Shown in pieces: positions 1 through 8,591 of a DNA stretch of 64,000 nt; positions within the stretch are counted from its first letter, which is position 1; each line of letters opens with the position of its first letter. The notes beneath the pieces are model-generated. The model saw nothing but the letters and a program-made list of their open reading frames with translations. It did no database searches and had not been told where the DNA came from. The stretch is from an uncultured Paracoccaceae bacterium (lineage in GTDB: Bacteria > Pseudomonadota > Alphaproteobacteria > Rhodobacterales > Rhodobacteraceae): the NCBI GenBank assembly GCA_947500055.1, contig CANMQO010000004.1, forward strand, positions 62,001-126,000, read 5' to 3'. Position numbers and translations under genes: made by a program.

Positions 1-189
1 AGCATCACCGAAGTGGGCGACCGGGCAGAGGCGATCCTGCGCGGCATCGACATGCTCGGCCCCGGCGATGCCCTCCTGATCGCGGGCAAAGGGCATGAAA
101 CCGGGCAGGTCGTGGGTGATAGCGTGCTGCCCTTTGACGATGTGGAACAGGCTAGCGTTGCCGTCGCAGCACTTGAGGGGCGGATATGA
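1..189 (+). CDS. murE: MurE C-terminus (UDP-MurNAc-Ala-Glu:DAP ligase), partial
   Basis: Frame 1 is open from the window edge to a TGA at 187-189 and gives the last 62 residues of a Mur ligase. The segment GKGHETGQ matches the C-terminal KGHE motif of MurE, the cytoplasmic ATP-dependent enzyme that adds meso-diaminopimelate to the peptidoglycan precursor. The stop overlaps the murF start by 4 bp (ATGA), as expected for translational coupling in a dcw cluster. The identification rests on a short C-terminal motif plus the murF-mraY context; the rest of the gene is outside the window. Confidence 0.9.
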   Translation, partial: SITEVGDRAEAILRGIDMLGPGDALLIAGKGHETGQVVGDSVLPFDDVEQASVAVAALEGRI

Positions 190-1619
190 CGCCTCTCTGG
201 ACCTCTGCCGATGCCGCAGCCGCAACCGGCGGGCAGGCGGCAACTGACTGGCAGGCGCATGGCGTATCCATCGACACACGCACGATCAGACCCGGTGATC
301 TGTTTGTAGCACTCAAGGATGTGCGCGACGGCCATGACTTTGTGGCCCAGGCGATGGACAAAGGGGCCGCCGCCGCATTGGTCACCCATCGACCCGAAGG
401 CGTCGCGGACGATGCGCCGCTCCTGATTGTGCCCGACGTGCTGGATGCACTCGCCAATTTGGGCCGCGCGGCCCGCGCCCGGACCAAAGCCCGGATCGCC
501 GCAATCACGGGCTCCGTCGGCAAAACCTCTACCAAGGAAATGCTGCTGACCGTGTTGTCACGGCAAGGCAAATGCCACGCCGCAGAAGCATCCTACAACA
601 ACCACTGGGGGGTGCCCCTGACATTGGCGCGGATGCCAACAGATGCAGATTACGCAATTATCGAGATTGGGATGAGCAATCCGGGCGAAATCGCGCCCCT
701 GTCACAGATGACCCAACCCGATGCGATCATGATCACCACAGTCGCTGCGGCGCATTTGGCGGCGTTCGACGATCTGGCCGGGATTGCGCGGGAAAAGGCC
801 GCGATCATCGACGGGCTGGTGCCCGGTGGGGTCGCCATCCTGAACGCGGATATCGAAACCAGCCAGATCCTGCGCGACCACGCCAGCCAGCACGCGGCAC
901 AGCAAGTGCTGTTTGGGGAAACCGGCGACGACTGGACGGTGCAGGATGTGCAACTGTCCGGCGATGTCACCGTGATCCGCGCCAAAGGGCAGGGGCATGA
1001 TTACCTTTTCAAACTATCCGTGCCCGGGCGACATTTTGCGATGAATGCCGTGGGCGTATTGGCAGTCACCGACGCGCTTGGGGCCGATCCGGTGCGCGCC
1101 GCGCTCGACATCGCCCAATGGGTGCCACCAGCGGGGCGCGGTACGCGCGAAGTGATCGTGATCGACGGAGCTAAAGTGAATGAAACGATCGACTTGATCG
1201 ATGACGCCTTCAACGCCAATCCCACATCGCTCGCCGCATCGCTTGAGGTGATCGCGGCCAGCAAACCGCATGACAATGTTGGGCGGACGATCAAGGGACG
1301 GCGGGTTGCGATCCTTGGCGACATGCTGGAACTGGGTCCGGATGAGGTCGCCATGCACCGCGCCATCGCGGACAACACAGACCTGCAAAAGCTGGACCTG
1401 GTGCATTGCTCCGGCCCCTTGATGCACAACTTGTGGCAATCCCTGCCCGAAGGGCAACGCGGGCAATGGGCCGAACGGGCCAGCGATCTGGTGCCGAAGG
1501 TTTCAAACCTCGTGGATGCAGGGGACGTGGTGCTCGTCAAAGGGTCCAAAGGCAGCAAGGTCAGCCTAATCGTTGACGCCATCCGCAAATTGGGGCATCG
1601 GCGCCCTCAAGAACAATAA
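186..1619 (+). CDS. murF: UDP-MurNAc-tripeptide--D-Ala-D-Ala ligase MurF
   Basis: A 477-residue Mur ligase that would add D-Ala-D-Ala to UDP-MurNAc-tripeptide in the cytoplasm, the last soluble step before the lipid stage. The ATP-binding loop is visible as TGSVGKTSTKE near residue 105, followed by NNHWGVPLTL and the DDAFNANPTS segment near residue 340 that is typical of MurF. Length is slightly above the usual 450. The start is the ATG that overlaps the murE stop. mraY begins 9 bp after its stop, so murE-murF-mraY should be one transcript. Confidence 0.96.
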   Translation: MTPLWTSADAAAATGGQAATDWQAHGVSIDTRTIRPGDLFVALKDVRDGHDFVAQAMDKGAAAALVTHRPEGVADDAPLLIVPDVLDALANLGRAARARTKARIAAITGSVGKTSTKEMLLTVLSRQGKCHAAEASYNNHWGVPLTLARMPTDADYAIIEIGMSNPGEIAPLSQMTQPDAIMITTVAAAHLAAFDDLAGIAREKAAIIDGLVPGGVAILNADIETSQILRDHASQHAAQQVLFGETGDDWTVQDVQLSGDVTVIRAKGQGHDYLFKLSVPGRHFAMNAVGVLAVTDALGADPVRAALDIAQWVPPAGRGTREVIVIDGAKVNETIDLIDDAFNANPTSLAASLEVIAASKPHDNVGRTIKGRRVAILGDMLELGPDEVAMHRAIADNTDLQKLDLVHCSGPLMHNLWQSLPEGQRGQWAERASDLVPKVSNLVDAGDVVLVKGSKGSKVSLIVDAIRKLGHRRPQEQ

Positions 1620-1628
1620 GGTATCCCC

Positions 1629-2711
1629 ATGTTATACTGGCTCACGGCACTCTCAGATGGCGGCGACTTCTTCAACCTGTTCCGGTACATCACCTTCCGG
1701 GCGGGCGGGGCGTTCATGACGGCACTTCTGTTCGGATTCATCTTCGGGCCACCACTGATCAATGTGTTGCGACGCAAGCAAGGCAAGGGGCAGCCGATCC
1801 GCAGCGACGGGCCGGAAGGGCATTTTGAAAAGGCGGGCACGCCGACCATGGGCGGGCTTTTGATCGTGGGGGCGCTGACCACATCCACCCTGCTTTGGGC
1901 GCGGCTGGACAACCCGTTCATCTGGATGGTGCTGTTTGTGACCCTGTCCTTCGCCATGATCGGCTTTGCAGATGACTATGCCAAAGTGTCGAAACAAAAC
2001 ACCGCCGGAGTGTCGGGCAAAATCCGGATCCTGCTGGGGATCCTCATTGCCGGGATCGCGGGATATTGGGCGGCAGCCTATCATCCTGACGACCTGACCA
2101 ACCAACTGGCCCTGCCGATCTTCAAGGATACGCTGATCAACCTCGGGATCATGTTCATCCCCTTCGCAATCATCGTGATCGTGGGGGCGGCCAATGCGGT
2201 CAACCTGACCGATGGGCTGGACGGGCTGGCAATCATGCCGGTGATGATTGCGGCAGCGACCTTTGGGATCATCTCCTATGCGGTGGGACGGACCGACTTT
2301 ACCGAATATCTGGACGTGCATTACGTGCCGCAAACCGGCGAAATCTTGATCTTTTCCGCCGCCCTGATCGGCGGGGGGCTGGGGTTTTTGTGGTATAACG
2401 CACCGCCCGCCGCGGTCTTTATGGGGGACACCGGGTCACTGGCGCTTGGCGGCGGGCTGGGGGCCATTGCGGTCGCCACCAAGCATGAGATTGTGCTGGC
2501 CATCGTCGGCGGGCTCTTCGTGGCAGAGGCGCTCTCGGTCATCATCCAGGTCGCCTATTACAAACGCACCGGCAAACGGGTCTTCCTGATGGCACCGATC
2601 CACCACCACTATGAGAAAAAGGGCTGGGCCGAACCGCAAATCGTGATCCGGTTCTGGATCATCTCGCTCATTCTGGCAATGATCGGGCTCGCGACGTTGA
2701 AAGTCCGGTAA
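1629..2711 (+). CDS. mraY: Phospho-N-acetylmuramoyl-pentapeptide transferase MraY
   Basis: A 360-residue polytopic membrane enzyme that transfers phospho-MurNAc-pentapeptide to undecaprenyl phosphate (lipid I). Family motifs are present: [21 protein letters not shown] with the catalytic aspartates, [12 protein letters not shown] and the [11 protein letters not shown] histidine motif near the C-terminus. About ten hydrophobic segments are seen. It lies 9 bp after murF. The dcw order normally continues with murD-ftsW-murG, but here mraY is followed by a terminator-like hairpin and a convergent gene, so the cluster is split at this point. Confidence 0.97.
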   Translation: MLYWLTALSDGGDFFNLFRYITFRAGGAFMTALLFGFIFGPPLINVLRRKQGKGQPIRSDGPEGHFEKAGTPTMGGLLIVGALTTSTLLWARLDNPFIWMVLFVTLSFAMIGFADDYAKVSKQNTAGVSGKIRILLGILIAGIAGYWAAAYHPDDLTNQLALPIFKDTLINLGIMFIPFAIIVIVGAANAVNLTDGLDGLAIMPVMIAAATFGIISYAVGRTDFTEYLDVHYVPQTGEILIFSAALIGGGLGFLWYNAPPAAVFMGDTGSLALGGGLGAIAVATKHEIVLAIVGGLFVAEALSVIIQVAYYKRTGKRVFLMAPIHHHYEKKGWAEPQIVIRFWIISLILAMIGLATLKVR

Positions 2712-2760
2712 GGGATCAACAGACCCTATAGTGTTTGACGAAATACCTGAGACATGCCGT

Positions 2761-2817
2761 ATCACCTAACGCGTTGAAATCTTTGATTTCAGGCAGCGTT
2801 AGGTGATTCAAGTTTTT
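2761..2817 (+). terminator. Nested hairpin terminator after mraY
   Basis: Arms 2761-2772 and 2796-2807 form a perfect 12-bp inverted repeat (ATCACCTAACGC and its complement). Inside it a second 7-bp hairpin, TGAAATC at 2775-2781 with its complement at 2785-2791, is closed by a TTT loop. A run of five T follows at 2813-2817. It sits between the convergent mraY and NUDIX genes and probably stops mraY transcription; the perfect outer stem could also act from the other strand. Confidence 0.8.
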
Positions 2818-2844
2818 CGCATAACGCTTTAGGAGCCGAAACAG

Positions 2845-3522
2845 CTAAAGAAGTGGGCCGCCACCCAATCGGGCAATAAAATGCGCCTCATCGTCATTGC
2901 GGAAAAACGGCACGCTTGACGGCGGGTCGTTTCGTTTGATGCGCGTTACCAACTCGGCCAGAACCACCTCGGTGATGAAGGGCAGATCAAAGGATCGTGC
3001 ATCGGCCAGTGGCACCCATTGCAGATGGGCCAGTTCATCCTCGGCATTTGTGAAATCATCCGGGTCAGTCCTGAGGCTGCTGGCATGGGTCAGAAAGAAC
3101 CGGGCGTCAAAGCGGCGCGGTCGCCCTTTCGGTGTGACCGCCCGAAAAAAGAACTCAAGTGCGGCGCCATTGGGTTTGTTTCCGGTCCGGGCAAAGCCAC
3201 GCCAACCCCTTGGCGGATGTGTCCACGTACCCGGCGCACCGATGATTTGCCCGGTTTCCTCCCACAATTCGCGGATCGCGGCGGCGGCCAATGTGCTGGG
3301 GGCAAGGCTGCTATCCTCGGCCAGCCGGGTGCTGTTCAACTCATCAGTTGGAATAATCGGAACGCGGGCATCATTTTCATCGACCGCACCGCCGGGAAAG
3401 ACGAACTTGCCGGGCATGAACGCCGCATCACGCCCGCGCTGACCCATCAGCACGGATGGGTTTGTGGCGGCATTGCGCAACACGATAATCGTGGCGGCGT
3501 CCCGGATTAGGGTTTTGTCCAT
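2845..3522 (-). CDS. NUDIX hydrolase, long-insert type
   Basis: A 225-residue protein with a NUDIX fold. The glycine-rich start of the box (FVFPGGAVDEND, about residues 40-51) is separated from the REL-WEE-TG catalytic helix (about residues 84-92) by an insertion of about 30 residues. This arrangement is seen in the NUDT19/acyl-CoA-diphosphatase-like branch. Substrate cannot be read from sequence; hydrolysis of a nucleoside diphosphate derivative such as a CoA or ADP-sugar compound is the family expectation. It faces mraY and is followed upstream, 18 bp away on the same strand, by the DUF983 gene, which may be co-transcribed. Confidence 0.85.
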   Translation of the reverse strand: MDKTLIRDAATIIVLRNAATNPSVLMGQRGRDAAFMPGKFVFPGGAVDENDARVPIIPTDELNSTRLAEDSSLAPSTLAAAAIRELWEETGQIIGAPGTWTHPPRGWRGFARTGNKPNGAALEFFFRAVTPKGRPRRFDARFFLTHASSLRTDPDDFTNAEDELAHLQWVPLADARSFDLPFITEVVLAELVTRIKRNDPPSSVPFFRNDDEAHFIARLGGGPLL

Positions 3523-3540
3523 GTCGTTCCCTTCTAGGGG

Positions 3541-3930
3541 TCAGACAGATTGCCCAAACCCATGCATACGCTTTGCCCACTGGATGCCCACAACCATCCC
3601 TTTCAGTCTTGGCAAAAGGTAAAGCGATAAACCAACCGCGCCAATAGCCAAGATCGTGCCCATCACAAATGGGTCCGGCCGGAACTGCACCCACATGAAA
3701 TGCATCCCAAAACCAAGGATATGCGCAACCAGCAGGATCGTCAGATAGGCGGGCCCGTCATCCGCACGATGATGCAGCAACTCTTCCTGACATGACGGGC
3801 AGCGGTCCGCCACTTTCAAATAACCCTCAAACATAGCCCCTTCACCGCAATTGGGACAACGGCGGCGCAGGCCGTGCCATATTGCGGGCTTCATGGGCCG
3901 TTCGGGAAGATGTGTGTCTGTGTGCGACAT
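3541..3930 (-). CDS. DUF983 family zinc-ribbon membrane protein
   Basis: About 129 residues. The N-terminal part carries two CxxC knuckles (CPNCGEG and CPSCQEE) separated by about 18 residues, a zinc ribbon. Two hydrophobic helices follow (YLTILLVAHILGFGMHFMW and FVMGTILAIGAVGLSLYLL). This is the DUF983 architecture, widespread in alphaproteobacteria and without known function. The frame is open to 3954, but the ATG at 3930 has a GGAG seven bases upstream, so that start was chosen. It is probably transcribed with the downstream NUDIX gene. Confidence 0.85.
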   Translation of the reverse strand: MSHTDTHLPERPMKPAIWHGLRRRCPNCGEGAMFEGYLKVADRCPSCQEELLHHRADDGPAYLTILLVAHILGFGMHFMWVQFRPDPFVMGTILAIGAVGLSLYLLPRLKGMVVGIQWAKRMHGFGQSV

Positions 3931-4126
3931 GGGTTTGCTCCGGTTTGTCAGCATGTCACATGGCCTATCAGGGCCATTTTGGGAAGGGGTGACCGGGGGC
4001 GTTGCGGCGCCATGTCACAAGTAAATTTGCACAACCGCGACGGAAATTGCAGGGTTATCCGTTCAAGCATTGTCAGCGGCGCAGAAAGTCGCGGCGCAAA
4101 ACCGAAAAAAGAAACAGGAAAATCAC

Positions 4127-4576
4127 ATGACAACGAAACTCTTGATGGCGGTCTTGATTGCAGGTGGAACCATGGCGGCGGGCGCGGCCCAGGCCGAAGG
4201 GCCGGGCCAAAGGCCCGACTTTGGAACACTGGATGCCGATGGCGACGGGGCGCTTACACCGCAGGAACTTGCAGCACACCATGCGGACCGTTTTGCGGCC
4301 AATGACACCAATGGTGATGGCGGGCTGTCGCTTGAGGAATTGACCACTGCCGCCGTCGAAAAGGCGGCAGAACGGGCAGCAAACATCCTTGAGCGTCGCG
4401 ATGAAAACGGTGACGGACTGCTGCAACAGGCGGAACTTGGACGGCGCGGCGGCGATGGTATCGAGCGGATGTTTGAGCTGGTCGATGCGGATGGTGACGG
4501 GGCGATCAGCGTGGAAGAGTTTGACGCGATGAAAGCGCACCGTGGTCGTGGCCACGGTCGGCGTGGCCGCGGATGA
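4127..4576 (+). CDS. Exported four-EF-hand calcium-binding protein
   Basis: A 149-residue protein with a signal peptide ending near AQA-EG (residues 1-22) and four canonical EF-hand loops: DADGDGALTPQE, DTNGDGGLSLEE, DENGDGLLQQAE and DADGDGAISVEE. The C-terminus is a basic RGRGHGRRGRG tail. The start is the ATG preceded by AGGA at about 8 bp; the open frame extends upstream but the signal peptide fixes the start. Its stop overlaps the ATG of an ECF sigma factor (ATGA), and four genes here are translationally coupled, so a periplasmic Ca2+- or metal-linked envelope stress circuit is a reasonable inference. Confidence 0.85.
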   Translation: MTTKLLMAVLIAGGTMAAGAAQAEGPGQRPDFGTLDADGDGALTPQELAAHHADRFAANDTNGDGGLSLEELTTAAVEKAAERAANILERRDENGDGLLQQAELGRRGGDGIERMFELVDADGDGAISVEEFDAMKAHRGRGHGRRGRG

Positions 4577-5238
4577 TGACCCTTTCGGCGGGCGGCATTT
4601 TTGCCCCCGCCGATTGCTTTGCCAGCATGGCCCGATTAGCAAAGCGACAGATGAGCGTTGCACCAGATCCAAACAGCACGATCCCGGACGAGGTTTTGCT
4701 GGTCGCTTTTGCACAGGGCGACTGGGAGGCGGCGCGCCTGCTCGCGGCGCGCCTGTTGCCGCGGGTCCTGGCGCAGGCAACACGTATGTTGTCTGACCGG
4801 GCAGAGGCTGATGACGTGGCCCAGGATGCGATGATGCGGCTTTGGAAAGTGGCACCGGATTGGCGTCAAGGCGAGGCACAGGTCAGCACCTGGCTGTACC
4901 GTGTTGTGGCAAATCTCTGTACGGATCGGTTGCGCCAACGGCGGGGTGGCGTCGCTCTGGATCAGGTGGCAGAGCCGCCAGATACTGCGCCAAGCGTCGG
5001 CGCGCAGATGCAGACAGCGGCCCGGATGCAGGCCCTGTCAGACGGGCTCGCGCAACTTCCTGACCGGCAGGCGCAGGCCGTCGCCTTGCGGCATCTGGAG
5101 GGGCTGTCGAACCCAGAGATTGCGCAGATCATGGACATCAGCGTGCGGTCGGTGGAAAGTCTGACGGCGCGTGGGAAAAGGGCGCTTGCCGCGATCATGG
5201 CAGGCCGCAAGGCAGAATTGGGGTATGAAGATGACTGA
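4573..5238 (+). CDS. ECF-type RNA polymerase sigma factor
   Basis: 221 residues from this ATG (internal Met codons at 4627 and 4651 are alternative starts). Region 2 is seen around DDVAQDAMMRLWK and TWLYRVVANLCTDRLRQR, and region 4 around LPDRQAQAVALRHLEGLSNPEIAQIM with SVRSVESLTARGKRAL as recognition helix. The spacing and size are those of the extracytoplasmic-function group. It overlaps the upstream EF-hand gene by 4 bp and the downstream small membrane protein by 8 bp, so the likely regulator of its activity is that next gene. The promoter it recognises is not identifiable here. Confidence 0.9.
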   Translation: MMTLSAGGIFAPADCFASMARLAKRQMSVAPDPNSTIPDEVLLVAFAQGDWEAARLLAARLLPRVLAQATRMLSDRAEADDVAQDAMMRLWKVAPDWRQGEAQVSTWLYRVVANLCTDRLRQRRGGVALDQVAEPPDTAPSVGAQMQTAARMQALSDGLAQLPDRQAQAVALRHLEGLSNPEIAQIMDISVRSVESLTARGKRALAAIMAGRKAELGYEDD

Positions 5239-5563
5239 CCCGAAAGGTGATATGCTGGATGATCTGTTTGCGCAGGCCCGGCGGGTGAAACCACCTGTCA
5301 GCGACGCGCTGATGGCGCGGGTTTTGGCGGATGCGGCATTACAACAGCGCCCTGCCGCTGTGACACCCGGGGTAAGCCTGCTGGATGTGATCGGTGGATG
5401 GTTTGCGGTTGGTGGGCTTGCGGCGGCAACTTTCGCAGGTCTCTGGATCGGCGTTGCACCGCCCGTTGCGGTCGAGGATTTAACCGCTGGCCTGCTGGGC
5501 GACACGGTGATTGTCAGTCTCGGCGGCGGGTTCACTGATTTTGGAGGGTTCGAGGATGGCTGA
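5231..5563 (+). CDS. Small single-pass membrane protein, candidate anti-sigma factor
   Basis: 110 residues. The N-terminal half is soluble and charged; one hydrophobic segment (LLDVIGGWFAVGGLAAATFAGLWIG, about residues 57-81) follows, then a short glycine-rich tail. The ATG at 5231 has GGGG seven bases upstream, better placed than the ATG at 5225. It has no zinc-binding HxxxCxxC motif of classical anti-sigma factors. Its position, overlapping the sigma gene by 8 bp and followed by a CpxP-like sensor, argues for a membrane anti-sigma role. That is inference from context; the protein has no family motif I can name. Confidence 0.65.
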   Translation: MTDPKGDMLDDLFAQARRVKPPVSDALMARVLADAALQQRPAAVTPGVSLLDVIGGWFAVGGLAAATFAGLWIGVAPPVAVEDLTAGLLGDTVIVSLGGGFTDFGGFEDG

Positions 5564-6041
5564 TGCGGTAAAGAGCAAGCCAGCGCGCGGCTGGCGGGTG
5601 ATCCTGATCTTGTCGCTGGTGTTGAATTTCATCGTGATCGGCATCGTTGCAGGCGCGGCCATCTCTGGCCGCTTGGGCAAGGGGCCGCCACGGGCATTTG
5701 AATTTGGGCCGGGACCACTGGCGCGGGCGCTGGAGCCCGAGGACCGGCGCGCCATTGGCCGGGCGCTGCGACGGGATGGCGATGTGCAGCGCATGGATAT
5801 GCGGGGTCAGTTCACCCTGATCCTGTCCAGTTTGCGGCAGGATCCGTTTGATCCCGCTGCATTGCGCAGCTTGATGGATGAACAGGCGGAACGGTTCCGG
5901 GCCGTTCAAGCGAAATCAAGTGAGGCCCTGATCACCCGGATCATGGCCATGGGCCCGGACGAGCGGGCAGCATTCGCGGATCGTCTTGAACATGAAATGC
6001 GCCGCCCGCGCGGGTCCCGCGATGATCGCTCAGGCGGCTGA
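5556..6041 (+). CDS. CpxP/Spy-like periplasmic metal- or stress-sensor protein (Metal_resist type)
   Basis: 161 residues. One N-terminal membrane segment (VILILSLVLNFIVIGIVAGAAI) is followed by a mostly helical, charged domain with paired helices and the LxxRxxMxxLxxxxRxxxxxR spacing of the periplasmic heavy-metal sensor family. The ATG at 5556 has a GGAGG at 5543-5547 and overlaps the preceding stop by 8 bp. It closes the EF-hand / sigma / small membrane protein operon and converges with the diguanylate cyclase gene, overlapping its end by 12 bp. Sensing of envelope or metal stress is inferred from the family resemblance. Confidence 0.75.
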   Translation: MADAVKSKPARGWRVILILSLVLNFIVIGIVAGAAISGRLGKGPPRAFEFGPGPLARALEPEDRRAIGRALRRDGDVQRMDMRGQFTLILSSLRQDPFDPAALRSLMDEQAERFRAVQAKSSEALITRIMAMGPDERAAFADRLEHEMRRPRGSRDDRSGG

Positions 6042-7421
6042 TTTGCTGATCGCAACCTGGTTGCGGCCGGCTGATTTGGCCGCGTAAAGGGCGGCATCGG
6101 CCTGATCGCAGATCTTGTTCAGGTGGCTCTTTTCGATGTCGCGCCGTCCGCTTGTGGCGACGCCGACCGATGCTGTGACCTTGAGCTTCTGGCCATTCTT
6201 GCCCAGATCAAAAGGACGCTCATTCACCAGACGACGCAGCCGGTCAGCGGCCAGATGGGCTTGGGCGGCGCTCGTGCCTGGCATGGCCACCAGAAATTCC
6301 TCGCCACCGACACGGGCGACCAGATCAATGGCGCGCAGGTTTTCGCGCAGCCGGTCGGCCAGTTGCACAAGCACCTGATCACCTGCGGCATGTCCATGGG
6401 TATCGTTGACCTGCTTGAAATGGTCGATATCCAGCATCATCACCGCCAGTTCCCGGCCCGTGCCCCGCGATTGCTCCGCCAGGCGGGCCAGATGGGCCTG
6501 CACATAACGCCGGTTGTATAGACCAGTCAGCGGGTCAGTCACGGCGGCATGCAGACCATTGCGCACAGTGTCGCGCAAGCGATCATGCAGCAACTTACGG
6601 CGAATTAACGCCATGGAACGTAGTGTTAATTCGCCCTCTGACGTGCCATCTGTCACAATATCATCGGCGCCCAGATCAAGGAACATGGCGGCCATTTCAG
6701 GCTCATCATGTGGCACCACAATCAATTGTGTGGACAGGCGTGTTTCGGTACGCGACCGCAAATCAGATACCAGCCGGTAAAGCGCCTTGCGATCACAATC
6801 AGAATGGCTGCCATCGACGACAAAGAGATCTGGCACAGGTGTCACAGCCGTTTGCTTGAGCACCGAATTGGCTGGCAACACTCGCACGGGCTGTCCCAAC
6901 CCATTGCGCAACATTTGGCCAAGCACGGTGTCAGAAGTTTCGCTCTGCGAAATCAGCGCCACATGGGACGCCGTTTCAAACAGGGCATTCGCCTCTTCAA
7001 AACCCAATGCACGGCTGGTGCTGTCCCGCAGCAAAAGTTCCTGATTGGCGCTGCGCACACGCAGCAGGCTGCGAATACGGGCCAGCAGCAGGGTGTCGTG
7101 CATCGGATGCGGCAGCACATCGTCCGCGCCCACATCAAGCGCGGCAAACCGGGCTTTTGACGTATCGGCGACGCCCACGGCAATGACGGCGATGTTGGAT
7201 GTTTCGGGGTCCTGTTTCAGGACCCGGCAAAAATCGTGCCTGTCCTCGACCGGGTCGGACAGATTGATCAGAATCAGGTCGGGCCGGTTGGTGGAAATGA
7301 TCGCCTCGGCCTCCAGTCGGCTGGAACAGGCATCTACACTGAACTGCGCCGCCAACATTTTTACTTTCAACACAATGCGATTTGTAGCAACGGTATCGAT
7401 GATCAGGATTCGGCCGGACAT
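6030..7421 (-). CDS. pleD: PleD-like diguanylate cyclase with degenerate receiver
   Basis: 463 residues: receiver-like domain 1 (1-120), receiver-like domain 2 (about 150-285) and a GGDEF domain (about 300-463). The active site reads GGEEF at 372-376 and an inhibitory RxxD site is present at 363-366, so c-di-GMP synthesis with product inhibition is expected. In domain 1 the phospho-acceptor position holds Asn53 instead of Asp, the usual Lys is His105 and only one residue of the acidic pair remains. Phosphorylation as in Caulobacter PleD therefore cannot use this residue. It is divergent from the DUF3572 gene with about 97 bp between them. Confidence 0.92.
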   Translation of the reverse strand: MSGRILIIDTVATNRIVLKVKMLAAQFSVDACSSRLEAEAIISTNRPDLILINLSDPVEDRHDFCRVLKQDPETSNIAVIAVGVADTSKARFAALDVGADDVLPHPMHDTLLLARIRSLLRVRSANQELLLRDSTSRALGFEEANALFETASHVALISQSETSDTVLGQMLRNGLGQPVRVLPANSVLKQTAVTPVPDLFVVDGSHSDCDRKALYRLVSDLRSRTETRLSTQLIVVPHDEPEMAAMFLDLGADDIVTDGTSEGELTLRSMALIRRKLLHDRLRDTVRNGLHAAVTDPLTGLYNRRYVQAHLARLAEQSRGTGRELAVMMLDIDHFKQVNDTHGHAAGDQVLVQLADRLRENLRAIDLVARVGGEEFLVAMPGTSAAQAHLAADRLRRLVNERPFDLGKNGQKLKVTASVGVATSGRRDIEKSHLNKICDQADAALYAAKSAGRNQVAISKSAA

Positions 7422-7518
7422 TTCTGTATCCTCTGGTGGTCAGATCCACGTTTCGTGGTTTGGCCCAATTTCTGTCCGAATGGTTAAGAAACAGTTTCTG
7501 TTGATGTAAGGATTTTTA

Positions 7519-7797
7519 ATGCATCGTGAACATGCGCAGACTATCGCTTATCAGGCTCTTGGCTGGCTTGCCGGCAACGAAGAGTTGTGCCCGATTTTTC
7601 TGGGATCGACAGGCGGTTCAGTCGAGGATTTGCAGGAAAGCGCGACCGATCCGGCCTTTCTGGCCTCGGTTCTGGAGTTCATTACGATGGATGATCAGTG
7701 GGTCATTGCATTCTGCGATACCGCTGGCTTGACCTATGATCAGCCATTGCAGGCACGCTATGCCCTGCCCGGGGCGGAGAATGTGCAATGGACATGA
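7519..7797 (+). CDS. DUF3572 family protein
   Basis: A 92-residue acidic soluble protein with the pattern ALGWLAGNEEL...FLGSTGGSVEDL...FLASVLEFITMDDQWVIAFCD, which is the DUF3572 signature of alphaproteobacteria. Function is unknown. An AAGG lies about 8 bp before the ATG. The stop overlaps the start of the HAD phosphatase gene, and the gene is divergent from the PleD-like cyclase, a neighbourhood I associate with this order but cannot tie to a shared pathway. Confidence 0.85.
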   Translation: MHREHAQTIAYQALGWLAGNEELCPIFLGSTGGSVEDLQESATDPAFLASVLEFITMDDQWVIAFCDTAGLTYDQPLQARYALPGAENVQWT

Positions 7798-8507
7798 ATT
7801 TCACTTATAATGCTGAAATAAAAGGGATAATTTTCGACAAGGATGGAACCTTGTTTGACTTCAACGCCACATGGGGGGCGTGGGCACAACATATGTTGCG
7901 TCAGGAAGCCGGCGGCGATGATGCCCGTCTGACGGCTCTTGCGCGGGTGTTGGGCTATGATTTGGGCACGGCACAGTTCCTGCCCAGCAGCATTGTCATT
8001 GCAGAAACGGTCGAGGTGGTGGCGAAGGCCATGTTGCCGCATCTGCCGGATGCTGACGGGCCAACTCTGATCGCTCGGATGAACGCCGCCGCCAGCATGG
8101 TACCACAGGTCGAAGCAACGCCGCTGATCCCCTTTTGCGAGGCGCTTGCGGGGCGTGGCATCACACTTGGCATAGCGACCAATGATGCAGAAGCGCCTGC
8201 GCGCGCGCATCTGCAGGCGGCGGGCATTATCGATGCGTTTTCGTTTGTGGCCGGTTTCGACAGCGGGCATGGGGGAAAGCCAGCGCCTGGGCAACTTCAC
8301 GCGTTTTGCAGGGCAACCGGTTTGGCGCCTGCGACATGCGTCATGGTGGGCGATAGTTTGCATGATTTGCATGCCGGTCGGGCGGCGGGGATGCGCACGA
8401 TTGGTGTGTTGACAGGCCCGGCATCGCGTGCGGACTTGTCGCCCGAGGCGGATATTGTACTCGGTTCAATCGCGGAATTGCCCGACTGGCTGGCAACCCA
8501 AATCTGA
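7788..8507 (+). CDS. gph: HAD-superfamily phosphatase (phosphoglycolate phosphatase-like)
   Basis: 239 residues. HAD motif I is FDKDGTLFDF near the N-terminus, motif II lies around GIATND, the motif III lysine in GHGGKPAPG, and motif IV is VMVGDSLHDLHAG. A helical cap sits between motifs I and II, as in the Gph subgroup. Likely reaction is dephosphorylation of a small phosphate ester such as 2-phosphoglycolate; the symbol is tentative. The start may be 7788 or the ATG at 7794, which overlaps the upstream stop as ATGA. Confidence 0.85.
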   Translation: MDMNFTYNAEIKGIIFDKDGTLFDFNATWGAWAQHMLRQEAGGDDARLTALARVLGYDLGTAQFLPSSIVIAETVEVVAKAMLPHLPDADGPTLIARMNAAASMVPQVEATPLIPFCEALAGRGITLGIATNDAEAPARAHLQAAGIIDAFSFVAGFDSGHGGKPAPGQLHAFCRATGLAPATCVMVGDSLHDLHAGRAAGMRTIGVLTGPASRADLSPEADIVLGSIAELPDWLATQI

Positions 8508-8591
8508 AACCGACAAGTCATGTCGCAATTTCGGCATCACATCGCGCGGTCCCTTGGCATGCTGAAATGACAAGGGAGAAGGAATGCGCAG

